DNA of 64,000 bases, from positions 310,001 to 374,000 of the forward strand of contig NZ_OX352321.1 in the NCBI RefSeq assembly GCF_947090775.1, in the 5' to 3' direction. The number at the start of each line of letters is the position of its first letter. Position 1 is the first letter of the stretch. A model generated the notes under the pieces. That model had not been told where the DNA came from, made no database searches, and saw only the letters and a list, made by a program, of their open reading frames with translations. Of the stretch, positions 25,228 through 34,402 are shown piece by piece. The position numbers were made by a program, and so were the translations under genes. This stretch comes from Pseudarthrobacter sp. MM222 (GTDB taxonomy: Bacteria > Actinomycetota > Actinomycetes > Actinomycetales > Micrococcaceae).

Positions 25228-27990
25228 GTGGAGCAGCTCCGCAGCACGGATTCGCCGCGGCGTGAGCCTCCGGACCGGTCCGAGCCGCGGCGCGAGCTGG
25301 TGCTCGGGCTGGAGGGCCTCGGCAAGGGGATGCTCGCCGAGGCCGGTGGAAAAGCAGCGAACCTCGGGGAGCTGCTGCGCGCCGGACTGCCGGTGCCGGC
25401 CGGCTTCTGCGTGACAACGAAGGCTTACCGGGAAGCGATGGCGCCCGCGGGACTCGATCAGGTCCACCGCGGACTCGCCGCGACCGCCCCCGATGATTTC
25501 CCTGCGCTGGCCGGGCTGGCCGCAGCCGCCCGCGGCCTGGCCCTGGGCGCCGCCGTCCCCGAGGGCATCGCCGAGGCGATCACCGGCTCCTACGCTGCCC
25601 TCGGGACCCACGTCCCGGTTGCCGTCAGGTCCTCCGCGACTGCCGAGGACCTTCCGTTCGCCAGTTTCGCCGGGCAGCAGGACACCTTCCTGAACGTGGT
25701 CGGCGCTGAGGCCGTGCTCGCGGCCGTCCGCCAGTGCTGGGCCTCGCTGTGGACGGACCGGGCGGTGAGCTACCGCGCCAGCCATGGGATCAGCCCTTCG
25801 ACCGTGGCGCTCGCAGTAGTGGTCCAGCAGATGGTTGACGCCAGCGTCGCCGGAGTGCTGTTCACCGCGAACCCGGTCACCGGAAAACGGCATGAGGCGG
25901 TCATCGACGCCAGCCCGGGCCTCGGTGAGGCGGTCGTTTCCGGGGCCGTGAACCCGGACCACTTCGTCGTGGACGGCGCAACCCGACGAATTCTGGAGCG
26001 CCGGATCGGGAGCAAGGCCGTGGCTATCCGCCCCTTGCCCGGCGGGGGAACCGAACGGATCGAACAGGCCGCAGAAGTGTCCGGTCCGCCCTGCCTGACC
26101 GACAGCCAGCTCGCCGCGCTGGAACTGCTCGGCCGCCGCGCGGAGGTCCATTTCGGCTCGCCGCAGGACCTTGAATGGGCCATCGACCAGGAAGGCACAG
26201 CCTGGCTGACCCAGTCCCGGCCCATCACCACGCTCTACCCGCTTCCGGAGAAGCCGCCTTCGGGGGACGGGCCGCGGGTCTACCTGTGTTTCAGCCTGGC
26301 CCAGGGCCTCACCCGCCCGCTGACTCCGATGGGGCTGGCCGCCTTCCGCCGGATTGCTTCCGCCCTGGCGATGGCGGCGCGTTTTGACGTCCCGGAGCCG
26401 TTGAACGGGCCTTCCCCCTATGTCCAGGCGGGGCAACGCATCTTTTTCGATCTGACGCCCGTGGTCCGCAGTTCCACGGGCCGCGCGGTGGTTCCGCGCG
26501 TGTTCGACGTGATGGAGGCGCGCTCCGCAGCGGTGCTGCGCCGGCTCTTCGAGGATCCCCGGTTTTCGGTCACAGTCAGGTCCCCCTGGCCGGTCCTGAA
26601 GCACATCCTTCCGGTGGCTGCCCGCGGCCGGGTCCCGGAGTCCCTGCTCCGCGCCCTGGTCTCCCCGGAGGCGGCCCTGCGCCACGTCGAACGGTTTGGC
26701 GCACGGTTCAGGGCGGCACTTGTTGTGCCGGCGGAGGCAACGCCCGGGCAGCGGCTGGACCACGCCGAGCGAATTTTGGGCCGGGAACTGTTCCCGGTGG
26801 TGCCCAACATCGTGCCCCTTCCCGCCCTCGGGTTCGCCCTGTTGGCCGCCGCCGGCAAGCTGCTGGGCCGCCGCGCCGAACCGGGGGAGCTGCAGGCCGT
26901 CCTGCGGGGGCTGCCCAACAACGTGACCACCGAGATGGATCTGGCCCTCTGGCGACTCGCCGCCGCCATCCGGGCCGACGCCGCAGCCGTTACTGTGCTC
27001 ACCGGCACCGCGGTCCCAGAGCTGGCCCGCCGCTACCGCGCCAGGGAGCTTCCCGCCGTCGTGCAGTCCGGGCTGGCCGGCTTCCTAAGCCGTTACGGGC
27101 ACCGGGCGGTGGCCGAAATAGACGTCGGGATGCCCCGATGGTCCGATGACCCGTCCCACATCCTCGGCGTCCTGGCGAACTATTTGCGGCTGGATGATCC
27201 CGCGCTGGCCCCGGACCGGCAGTTCAGCAGGGCGGCCCGGGAAGCGGAGGAGCATGTGGCCAGGCTCGCCGCGGTGGCCGGCGAACGGAGCCGGCTGCGT
27301 GGCGCGCTGGTCCGCGCCGCGCTGAAACGGACCCGCCTGCTCGCCGGACTGCGTGAGCTGCCGAAGTACCACATCGTGGAGGCCCTGGCAGCGGTGCGGA
27401 AGCAGCTCGCCCTGGTCGGGGCGGAACTGGCCTCACTGGGGCGCATCGGAGCGGCCGATGACGTCTTCTACCTGGATTTCGCCGAGGCCCGGGCAGGGCT
27501 GGGCGGCCGGTCTTTGCACGGCATCGTGGAGCAGCGCCGCAGCGCCTACGCCGAGGAACTGGGCCGCCGTCACATTCCCCGGGTGCTGTTGTCCGACGGC
27601 ACCGAACCCGAGGCGCAGCCGGCCCGCGGAGCCGCCGCAGCTGCCGGCGCCGCCGGAGGAGACGGCGTGGCCGAGGGAACCCTGACCGGCGCGCCGGCGT
27701 CAGCGGGCACCGTCACGGCCCGGGCCCGCGTGATCCTGGACCCACAGGGCGCGCGCCTGGAACCGGGGGAAATCCTCGTAGCGCCCTCCACGGATCCGGG
27801 CTGGACTCCACTGTTCCTCACCGCCGGCGGGCTGGTCATGGAGATGGGCGGGCCCAACTCCCACGGGGCCGTCGTTGCCCGCGAGTACGGGATTCCCGCC
27901 GTCGTCGGCGTCCCGGACGCCACCGCCCTGATCCTCACCGGCCAAAGCATCACCGTCGACGGCGCCGCGGGCACCGTGGCACCGGCCTGA
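25228..27990 (+). CDS. Rifampin-phosphotransferase-like PEP-utilising enzyme
   Basis: A 920-residue dikinase-like protein in three parts: an N-terminal PPDK/PEP synthase ATP-grasp domain (GGKAANLGELLRAGLPVPAG; VRSSATAEDLPFASFAGQQD; FTANPVTG), a long variable central domain (about 330-780), and a C-terminal swivelling phosphohistidine domain with His879 in MGGPNSHGAVVAREYG. It lacks the C-terminal PEP/pyruvate TIM barrel, so it has the architecture of rifampin phosphotransferases (ATP to AMP plus phosphorylated substrate), not PEP synthase. The central domain determines substrate and cannot be read from sequence. GTG start. Pairs with the stress protein upstream; a paralogue lies at 60545-63304. 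Confidence 0.85.
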   Translation: MEQLRSTDSPRREPPDRSEPRRELVLGLEGLGKGMLAEAGGKAANLGELLRAGLPVPAGFCVTTKAYREAMAPAGLDQVHRGLAATAPDDFPALAGLAAAARGLALGAAVPEGIAEAITGSYAALGTHVPVAVRSSATAEDLPFASFAGQQDTFLNVVGAEAVLAAVRQCWASLWTDRAVSYRASHGISPSTVALAVVVQQMVDASVAGVLFTANPVTGKRHEAVIDASPGLGEAVVSGAVNPDHFVVDGATRRILERRIGSKAVAIRPLPGGGTERIEQAAEVSGPPCLTDSQLAALELLGRRAEVHFGSPQDLEWAIDQEGTAWLTQSRPITTLYPLPEKPPSGDGPRVYLCFSLAQGLTRPLTPMGLAAFRRIASALAMAARFDVPEPLNGPSPYVQAGQRIFFDLTPVVRSSTGRAVVPRVFDVMEARSAAVLRRLFEDPRFSVTVRSPWPVLKHILPVAARGRVPESLLRALVSPEAALRHVERFGARFRAALVVPAEATPGQRLDHAERILGRELFPVVPNIVPLPALGFALLAAAGKLLGRRAEPGELQAVLRGLPNNVTTEMDLALWRLAAAIRADAAAVTVLTGTAVPELARRYRARELPAVVQSGLAGFLSRYGHRAVAEIDVGMPRWSDDPSHILGVLANYLRLDDPALAPDRQFSRAAREAEEHVARLAAVAGERSRLRGALVRAALKRTRLLAGLRELPKYHIVEALAAVRKQLALVGAELASLGRIGAADDVFYLDFAEARAGLGGRSLHGIVEQRRSAYAEELGRRHIPRVLLSDGTEPEAQPARGAAAAAGAAGGDGVAEGTLTGAPASAGTVTARARVILDPQGARLEPGEILVAPSTDPGWTPLFLTAGGLVMEMGGPNSHGAVVAREYGIPAVVGVPDATALILTGQSITVDGAAGTVAPA

Positions 27991-28054
27991 GCCGGCGGTT
28001 CAGCCGCCAACCCGCGTGAAGCCTGCGGGCGCCTCCGCTCGCTACAGTGGGGCA

Positions 28055-28765
28055 ATGACTGAAGAGCGCGGCCCGGACAGCCGGACAGCGGCCGAGGCGG
28101 TTCTGCTGCCGCCGCCGGACGTCGACGACGCGTGGCTACCCGATTGGCTGGTTCGGCGTCCGCTCACGGCAGGCTGGGTCTGGACTGCCTTCTGGAGCGC
28201 GTTGATCGTCGCCGATGAATTCGTGGACCTGGCCGGCTGGTCCTGGTACGTCCTGGTAGGCATGGCTGCACTTCCCACCCTGCTGGCAAGCCTCGCCCTG
28301 CTCCATGCCACCCCGCGGCGCTTCCTGAAGCCTCGCAGGGAGTCGGTCCTGGGACACTTCTTTGTCCGCTTCCTCGCCCTGACCGCGGCATTCCTGGTCT
28401 GGGGCCTTTCGGTGGTCATGAGCGCCTCCGTCTCGACGACCATCCAGTCCCTCGTCGGCGCCTCGGAGCGGGAAGTCACCGCCTTGGGGTTCAACCTGCT
28501 CCTGGCGGCGATTCCCCTTGTGGTCTCCGTGCTGTGGCTGGCCTTCATCATCCGGTGTGCCTGGTTCCTCCGCCGGCTCCGCGGCTGGAAGCAGGACCCA
28601 GCGGGCGCCAGAGTGCCGAAAAAGTTCCTGCGCAGCAGGCCGCGGCTGAGGCGGGTGCTGCTGGGGCTCGCCCATCCCGGACTGCTGCTCGTCGCCGGGC
28701 TCGGCACCTCCGTCCTGGCGCTCCTGCTGGGGGCAGTTGAGCTGACCATCTCAGTGCTGCAGTAG
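28055..28765 (+). CDS. Four-span hypothetical membrane protein
   Basis: A 236-residue protein with a Pro/Asp-rich hydrophilic N-terminus, a charged motif (WLPDWLVRRPLTAGW) and about four membrane spans separated by basic loops (RRFLKPRRESVLGH; KKFLRSRPRLRRVL). No family recognised. The ATG was chosen over an in-frame start 39 bases upstream because the extra residues overlap a Pro/Ala-rich stretch without a ribosome site. It follows the rifampin-phosphotransferase-like gene by 64 bases. Confidence 0.65.
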   Translation: MTEERGPDSRTAAEAVLLPPPDVDDAWLPDWLVRRPLTAGWVWTAFWSALIVADEFVDLAGWSWYVLVGMAALPTLLASLALLHATPRRFLKPRRESVLGHFFVRFLALTAAFLVWGLSVVMSASVSTTIQSLVGASEREVTALGFNLLLAAIPLVVSVLWLAFIIRCAWFLRRLRGWKQDPAGARVPKKFLRSRPRLRRVLLGLAHPGLLLVAGLGTSVLALLLGAVELTISVLQ

Positions 28766-28872
28766 CTCCAGTAGCAGGGCCGCCGCAATGTACCGCCCAG
28801 CCCCGGGGTGCTCCACGGCATATTCCGGGCGTACTGTTGGATCATGAGCTGCAACGTAGGAGCGCGGTCCTG

Positions 28873-30006
28873 ATGACCCGCAATTGGCTGCGCTGGATCC
28901 CCGCCGTGGCCGTCCCTGCCGTGATCGCGGGAGGTGTGCTGGTGGGCTCGCTGCCGGCGAGCGCCGTTGACCCCCTGCCGGCCAGGACGGCGCAGGAAGT
29001 GCTGGCGATGATCGCCCAGCACCAGGAAAAGTCCCTCTCCGGAACGCTGGAGCAGACGTCTGAGCTGGGCCTGCCGCAGCTGCCCAAAGCCGGACCGGAG
29101 GCTGGTTCCCCGGACACCGCGTGGCTGGAGTTGCTGTCCGGCCCGCACACGGCCCGCATTTACCTCGACGGGCCGGAGAACGCCCGTATTCAGGTGATGG
29201 ACCGAATGGCGGAGCGGAATGCCGTCAAGCATGGCAAGGAGCTGTGGTTCTACAATTCCAGGGACAACACCGCCGCCCACGCCCAGTTGCCAGCGGGCGC
29301 CGAACGCGAGCGGACCGGTCCCGGGAGCGTGCGGACCCCGGAGGAACTGGCCGCTACTCTGCTGGCCAAACTCGAGAAGACTTCGGATGTGACGCTGGGA
29401 GCGGATGTCCGGGTCGCCGGGCGGTCCGCCTACAACCTGGTGCTCACGCCCAGGTCCACCGCAACTCTGATGGGTTCCATCGCCATCTCGGTTGACGGCG
29501 AGAGCGGATTGCCGCTCGGCGTCGAACTGAAGGCGCGTGGACAAGCCGAACCGGCCTTCAGCGTCGCGTTCACCAACCTTTCGCTCGACGCCCCGGACGC
29601 ATCCGTCTTCGAGTTCAGGCCGCCGCCGGGGGCCACTGTCAAGGAAATCCCGGTCCGCGAGCGCAACGTGGAAGGCTCCGTGCCGCCGTCGGCTAAGGGC
29701 CTGGAGCCGAAGGGCGGCCATCCCTCCGTTACCGGCACGGGCTGGGAATCCGTGATCGAACTTCCGTCCGGTTCGTGGCTGCCGGGTTCGACGCCGGCCG
29801 GCCCGCCGTCGACGGACCGTGAACTTCCCGGGGCAACCGGATCTGGTTCCGGAGCGGGTGCCCTGCTGGAGCAGGCGGCCGTCCCGGTGCCCGGCGGCAA
29901 GCTCCTGTCCACCGCGCTCGTGAACGTCCTGATCCTCGACGACGGTCGGGTCTTTGCCGGTTCCGTGCCTTTGGAACGGCTCCAGTCCGCCGCCGCAAAA
30001 GGCTGA
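28873..30006 (+). CDS. LolA-like exported protein
   Basis: A 377-residue secreted or anchored protein. A signal segment (WIPAVAVPAVIAGGVLVGSL, then PASAVD) is followed by a LolA/sigma-E-regulator-like beta domain: TAQEVLAMIAQHQEKSLSGT, HTARIYLDGPENARIQV and KELWFYNSRDNTA. In actinobacteria such proteins often sit beside ABC-2 exporters, as here. The start follows AGGAG; a TTG 36 bases upstream was rejected. It may bind lipids or act with the adjacent transporter; no substrate is known. Confidence 0.78.
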   Translation: MTRNWLRWIPAVAVPAVIAGGVLVGSLPASAVDPLPARTAQEVLAMIAQHQEKSLSGTLEQTSELGLPQLPKAGPEAGSPDTAWLELLSGPHTARIYLDGPENARIQVMDRMAERNAVKHGKELWFYNSRDNTAAHAQLPAGAERERTGPGSVRTPEELAATLLAKLEKTSDVTLGADVRVAGRSAYNLVLTPRSTATLMGSIAISVDGESGLPLGVELKARGQAEPAFSVAFTNLSLDAPDASVFEFRPPPGATVKEIPVRERNVEGSVPPSAKGLEPKGGHPSVTGTGWESVIELPSGSWLPGSTPAGPPSTDRELPGATGSGSGAGALLEQAAVPVPGGKLLSTALVNVLILDDGRVFAGSVPLERLQSAAAKG

Positions 30007-30048
30007 TCGCGCGTTGGCGGCGCGTGGTGACGGCAGTGCGGCGGCCCG

Positions 30049-31074
30049 GTGACCGCCGTCGTGCCGGATGCTGAACTGAGCATAGAGACCCGCGGCCTCA
30101 GCAAACGGTTCGGCCACCAGTTGGCTGTCGACGGCGTCAACCTCGCCGTGCCAAGAGGCTCGGTCTTTGGTTTCCTGGGGCCCAACGGGTCGGGCAAAAC
30201 CACCACCATCCGCCTGATGCTGGGGCTCGCCGCAGCCACCGGAGGTTCGGTGCGGCTGCTGGGCCAGGAGATGCCCCGGCACCTGCATGAGGTGCTCCCC
30301 CGCGTGGGTGCCCTGGTTGAGGGGCCGGCGTTCTACCCGTTCCTGTCCGGCAAGGCCAATCTGCTCCGCTTCGACGCCGCGGACCCCTATGGGGCCGCCA
30401 GCACGCGGAAAGCCCGGGTCCAAACAGAACTGGAGCGGGTGGGCCTGAGCCATGCCGCGGACAAGAAGGTCCGCGCCTACTCCCTGGGCATGAAGCAACG
30501 GCTAGGCATCGCCAACGCCCTGCTGGCTCCCCGCGAACTCCTGGTCCTGGACGAGCCCACGAATGGCCTCGATCCGCAAGGAACGCGCGAGGTCCGGAGC
30601 CTGGTGCGCTCGCTCGCGGCGGACGGCGCCACGGTGTTCGTCTCCAGCCATCTGCTGGCGGAGGTGGAACAGATCTGCACGCACGCTGCCATCATGAGTG
30701 CCGGCCGGCTGGTGGCACAAGGAACGCTCGAGGAGTTGCGACAGGCAGGGCAGGCGCGGATCCGGGTAGTGACCCCCGACGCAGGGGCAGCGGTCCAGGT
30801 CCTGGCCGGCCTCGGTTTGACCGTCAACGGCGGCGGCGGCCTCGCCGGTGCCCGTGCGGGCTCAGTCTTGCCGGGCAACGGGGCCACACGCGAGGGCGAG
30901 GTGCTGTTCGCGCCCCTGCCCGGCGCGGATTCCGGCGACGGGGTGGAACCCGAGACGGTGGTGGCCGCCCTGGTTGCGGCCGGCGTCCGGGTCCGTGGCT
31001 TTGCGACCGAACAGGCCAGCCTCGAGGAGCGTTTTGTGGCATTGACCGGGGAGGGCTTCGACGTTGTCCAGTGA
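30049..31074 (+). CDS. ABC-2 type exporter ATPase
   Basis: A 341-residue ABC ATPase: Walker A GPNGSGKT (44-51), Q-loop region, signature YSLGMKQRL, Walker B LLVLDEPTNGLDPQG and the switch His in FVSSHLL. After residue 230 it carries a longer C-terminal region with a Gly-rich insertion (NGGGGLAGARAGSVLPGNG). The GTG start is 42 bases after the LolA-like gene and the 3' end overlaps the permease by 11 bases, so the three genes form an operon. Confidence 0.93.
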   Translation: MTAVVPDAELSIETRGLSKRFGHQLAVDGVNLAVPRGSVFGFLGPNGSGKTTTIRLMLGLAAATGGSVRLLGQEMPRHLHEVLPRVGALVEGPAFYPFLSGKANLLRFDAADPYGAASTRKARVQTELERVGLSHAADKKVRAYSLGMKQRLGIANALLAPRELLVLDEPTNGLDPQGTREVRSLVRSLAADGATVFVSSHLLAEVEQICTHAAIMSAGRLVAQGTLEELRQAGQARIRVVTPDAGAAVQVLAGLGLTVNGGGGLAGARAGSVLPGNGATREGEVLFAPLPGADSGDGVEPETVVAALVAAGVRVRGFATEQASLEERFVALTGEGFDVVQ

Positions 31075-31954
31075 ATCGTTAGACGGGGAAATTTTGCCCG
31101 GCAAGTCCTTCCGGGGAGTCGAGGCGGCCCGGCGGCGTTCCCGAGCCGGCGGTCTGCTCGGGTCCGAGCTCAGTGTGATGTTCCGGCGCCGCAGGACCTG
31201 GGCGATGCTCGGCGCCTTGGCCGCCATCCCGGTCCTGATCGCCGTGGCAGTGCGGCTCTCGTCCGCCGTGCCGGCGGGCCGCGGACCTGCCTTCCTGGAC
31301 CGGGTTACACAGAACGGGTTGTTCGTCGGGCTCACCGCCATGCTCGTGTCCGTTCCCTTGTTCCTCCCACTGACCGTGGGCGTGGTTGCCGGGGACACCG
31401 TGGCAGGCGAGGCCGGGTTGGGGACCCTCCGCTACCTCCTCGCGGCGCCCGCCGGCCGGGTCCGGTTGCTGCTCGTGAAGTACGCAGGCGCCGTGGTGTT
31501 CGCCGTCGCGGCACCGCTGGTGGTGGCTCTCGTGGGGGCGGGAATAGGCGCCCTGCTCTTCCCGGTTGGACCGGTGATATTGCTCTCCGGTGACTCCGTC
31601 GGGACCGGGGAGGCGCTGGTGCGGCTCCTGCTCATCGCCGCGTACCTCACCGTCTCGTTGCTGGGGCTTTCGGCAATCGGCTTGTTCATGTCCACGCTCA
31701 CTGATGTGCCGGTGGGAGCGATGGCTGCCACCGTGGTGCTCTCGGTTGTCTCGCAGGTGCTCGACGCCCTGCCACAACTGGAATGGCTGCATCCCTGGCT
31801 GTTCAGCCACTACTGGCTGGACTTCGGGGATCTGCTTCGCCAACCCGTGTCCTGGGACTCCTTCGCCACGAATGCCCTGCTGCAGGGCGGCTATATCGCG
31901 CTCTTCGGGGCGCTCGCCTACGGCCGGTTCATCACCAAGGACGTGCTGTCCTAA
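31064..31954 (+). CDS. ABC-2 type exporter permease
   Basis: A 296-residue permease with about six spans (ABC2_membrane_2 type). A cytoplasmic N-terminus rich in Arg leads into TM1 (WAMLGALAAIPVLIAVAVRL), and GEAGLGTLRYLLAAPAGRVRLL is the coupling-helix-like segment between TM2 and TM3. The TTG start lies within the ATPase gene; translation is coupled. The substrate is unknown. Confidence 0.88.
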   Translation: MSSESLDGEILPGKSFRGVEAARRRSRAGGLLGSELSVMFRRRRTWAMLGALAAIPVLIAVAVRLSSAVPAGRGPAFLDRVTQNGLFVGLTAMLVSVPLFLPLTVGVVAGDTVAGEAGLGTLRYLLAAPAGRVRLLLVKYAGAVVFAVAAPLVVALVGAGIGALLFPVGPVILLSGDSVGTGEALVRLLLIAAYLTVSLLGLSAIGLFMSTLTDVPVGAMAATVVLSVVSQVLDALPQLEWLHPWLFSHYWLDFGDLLRQPVSWDSFATNALLQGGYIALFGALAYGRFITKDVLS

Positions 31955-31976
31955 GGGAGCCCGACGGCGTCCGGGC

Positions 31977-33470
31977 TCAGTACCTGGCGGCGTAGGGGTG
32001 GAGCTGCATTCCCGACATGTAGGCAAGGTCGGTCACGGTGATGCCATCTTCCGGGCTCAGGGCCTGGACCACGCGTCCGCCGCCCAGATAGATCGCCACG
32101 TGGTAGAAACCCGGTGCCGAGCCCCAGACGAGGAGGTCCCCGGGCAGGGCCTGAGAGATCGGAACGTGGACCGGTGCCTGCGCAAACTGCTGGGCGGCCG
32201 TGCGCGGGAGGGCCTTGCCGGCGGCGCTGAAGGCGTTCTGGACCAGTCCCGAGCAGTCAAAGCCACGGGCTCCGGTCCCGCCGTACTGGTAGAAATAGGG
32301 CGCGCCGACCTTGCTCAGGGCTACGGAGATCGCCGTCTGGTTGGAGCCGCCCGAAATGGGTGCCGGCGCCGGCGCCGGGCCGGGAGCGGGCGCCGCCGCC
32401 GGGGCGGGAGCGGGGGCCGGAGCGGGAGCCGGAGCGGGTGCTGGTGCCGGAGCTGGCGTGGGCGCGGACGCGGGTGCCGGCGCTGGTGCCGGCGGCGCGG
32501 CTGGCGTGGCCGGAGCCGGCCGCTCGCTCACAACGTCCCGCGCGGGCTGTGCATCGGCGGCCGCCGGTGCGGCAGCCGCCGGCGGGGCTGCGTCTACCCG
32601 GTTCGGCTGCGGTGACGGGCTTTCGGCCGCCGCAACGGTGACGGCGGCAAGCCGCTCCTGCTGGCGCTGTCGGTCAAGGGCGTCCACCCGGGCCGATTCC
32701 AGGGCAACCGTCGTGTTCCTGAGGTTTGCGAGCTGGTCCACCAGAACGGTGCGCTGGGCCTGGGCGTCGGAGACTGCCCTCCGCTGGGCATCGCTGGCAC
32801 GCTGGGCTTCAACCTTGCGGGATTCCGCCGTACGTGCCGCTTCGTCGGCGGCGCCCTGAGTCTCGGCCGCGGCGGCGGTGAGCGATTCGGCGGCCACCGC
32901 GGCGGTCTCCGCTGCCTGGAAGGCGCGGGTTCGGCCGGCCGTGACGGCTTCCAGCGTGGCGGCCTGTTGGAGCGCCCGGCCGTCGCCGCTGACAAAGGTG
33001 CTGAGGGCGGGGTTCAGCCCGCCGTTGCGGTAGAGGTCGCCGGCGAGCTGGCCGATCTGTTTCCGGGTCTTCTGCTGCTCGGCACCTGCCGCGGCAGCCT
33101 TGGCGGCGGCGAGCTCGGCGGCTTCGTCGCGGAGCTGGAGCTCGACCAGGGCCTCGCTGTAGGCGTTGTTGGCCTCGAGTGACGTGGCGAGGCTGGTCTC
33201 CTGCGCCCCGGCGGCCTCGGCCAGGAGCCGGTCGATCCTGGTGACCTGCTCCGCCGTCGCGCTTTCAGTGGACTTGGCGGCCGCAATTTCTTCCGGTGAC
33301 GGTACTTCCGGCGACGCCGGGACGCGGAGCAGCTGCGTCAGGGACGCCGGTGACAGGCGGGCGGGGGAGGGCGCCCCCGGAGCGGCCTGGGCCGGCTGTG
33401 CCAGTGCGCCCAGGAGTGCGACGGCAGTGCAGAGCACGGCGGTACTGCGGCCGGGTCCGGTCCAACTCAT
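31977..33470 (-). CDS. NlpC/P60 peptidoglycan hydrolase
   Basis: A 497-residue secreted C40 peptidase that cleaves stem peptides of peptidoglycan. A signal peptide ends QAAPGAPSPAR; a long coiled-coil (residues about 60-270) follows, then a Pro-Ala linker with (AP)n repeats, and the C-terminal catalytic domain with Cys406 in GFDCSGLV and His457 in YHVAIYLGG. The architecture resembles RipA or CwlO-type hydrolases. GAGGAT precedes the ATG; 26 upstream codons are open but lack a signal peptide start. The 160-base leader may be structured (see findings). Confidence 0.93.
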   Translation of the reverse strand: MSWTGPGRSTAVLCTAVALLGALAQPAQAAPGAPSPARLSPASLTQLLRVPASPEVPSPEEIAAAKSTESATAEQVTRIDRLLAEAAGAQETSLATSLEANNAYSEALVELQLRDEAAELAAAKAAAAGAEQQKTRKQIGQLAGDLYRNGGLNPALSTFVSGDGRALQQAATLEAVTAGRTRAFQAAETAAVAAESLTAAAAETQGAADEAARTAESRKVEAQRASDAQRRAVSDAQAQRTVLVDQLANLRNTTVALESARVDALDRQRQQERLAAVTVAAAESPSPQPNRVDAAPPAAAAPAAADAQPARDVVSERPAPATPAAPPAPAPAPASAPTPAPAPAPAPAPAPAPAPAPAAAPAPGPAPAPAPISGGSNQTAISVALSKVGAPYFYQYGGTGARGFDCSGLVQNAFSAAGKALPRTAAQQFAQAPVHVPISQALPGDLLVWGSAPGFYHVAIYLGGGRVVQALSPEDGITVTDLAYMSGMQLHPYAARY

Positions 33471-33636
33471 GGGTAATCCTCGCTGCGATGTCGGGCTGAG
33501 GTGAGCGAGTTTTAGTTCCGGCGCGCGAAAAGGCCCTCTGCGGATCACCCAGCAGGGATGAGGCTACGTTGCGATTGTCCCTTTGGCAACAACAGTCACA
33601 TGGAGAACAGGAATAACACGTGTCACTAAAGGAGGC

Positions 33637-33682
33637 TTGCACTCCCCCTACTTAGCGCTACTATGTACCAGTAGCTAGTAGC
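33637..33682 (+). promoter_or_regulatory. PadR operon promoter and operator
   Basis: TTGCAC (-35, 33637-33642) and TACTAT (-10, 33659-33664) are 16 bases apart. An inverted repeat GCTACTA (33657-33663) / TAGTAGC (33676-33682) covers the -10 and start region. PadR proteins usually bind such inverted repeats around the -10 and repress their own operon. Confidence 0.6.
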
Positions 33683-33707
33683 ACTGAGTAGCTGGAAGAG
33701 GTGCCCG

Positions 33708-34037
33708 ATGGGCAAGCAGATGACGGAGATGCTCAAAGGGACACTGGAGGGCATTGTTCTTGCTCTCCTGACGGGGAAGCCGGCGTACGGGTACGAAATC
33801 ACGACGTTGCTCCGGGCACAGGGCTTCGCCGATATAGCTGAAGGCACGGTGTACGCGCTGCTCGTCAGGATTGAGCAGAAAGGCCTGGTCGACGTCGAGA
33901 AGCGTCCGTCCGAGAAAGGCCCTCCACGCAAGGTGTACACGCTCAATGCTCAGGGCGTGAAGGAACTGGACGATTTTTGGGACACATGGAGCTTTCTGTC
34001 CGAACGGCTTGAACAGCTCCGACACGGAGAGGCATGA
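33708..34037 (+). CDS. PadR family transcriptional regulator
   Basis: A 109-residue PadR regulator: winged HTH with GIVLALLTGKPAYGYEITTL at the N-terminus, ARG-free wing (EGTVYALLVRIEQKGLV) and the typical KVYTLNAQGVKEL. The short C-terminal helix would give PadR-s2 type dimers. It heads a four-gene cassette with an efflux ABC transporter; the stop overlaps the next start (ATGA-type coupling). Drug binding by PadR usually induces the pump. Confidence 0.93.
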   Translation: MGKQMTEMLKGTLEGIVLALLTGKPAYGYEITTLLRAQGFADIAEGTVYALLVRIEQKGLVDVEKRPSEKGPPRKVYTLNAQGVKELDDFWDTWSFLSERLEQLRHGEA

Positions 34038-34402
34038 ACATGTTCATCACAAATATGATCGGCGAGAAGCGCCGGTGGCGGCAGTACAAGGCACGTGTGG
34101 AGCAGCTTCCCCCGGACTATCGCACCGCGGCGACCGCGCTGGAGCGGTACCTGATGTACTTCGGGTCCATCACCAAGGGCGATGTGCTGCTGTCAATGCT
34201 CGGCGATCTCGCCGATCTCTTCGAGCAGAGCGTCGCGGACGAAACGCCGATCCGCGAGATCGTCAGTGACGACCCGGTGGAGTTCGCTGAGACGTTCATG
34301 CGCAACTACACGCGCGGTCAGTGGATCAACAAGGAGCGTGAGCGCCTGACCAAGGCGATCGACGCCGCAGCAGGCAACGGCGGGAAGGGGATGGATTCGT
34401 GA
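34034..34402 (+). CDS. DUF1048 family protein
   Basis: A 122-residue soluble, helical protein of the DUF1048 family (residues 1-110; MIGEKRRWRQYKARVEQLP, then LMYFGSITKGDVLLSMLGD and the acidic DLFEQSVADETPIREIV). Such proteins accompany PadR regulators and DrrAB-type exporters; a helical fold close to DUF1048 crystal structures is expected, but no activity is known. It overlaps both neighbours by four bases. Confidence 0.85.
   Translation: MNMFITNMIGEKRRWRQYKARVEQLPPDYRTAATALERYLMYFGSITKGDVLLSMLGDLADLFEQSVADETPIREIVSDDPVEFAETFMRNYTRGQWINKERERLTKAIDAAAGNGGKGMDS

Noticed and set aside
24940..26763. 607-residue minus-strand ORF opposite the rifampin-phosphotransferase-like gene
   Set aside because: Composition and lack of motifs mark a shadow; the sense gene has all catalytic motifs.
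32350..32540. Possible tandem repeat DNA element
   Set aside because: The repeats encode the (Ala-Pro)n linker of the NlpC/P60 hydrolase and need no separate explanation.
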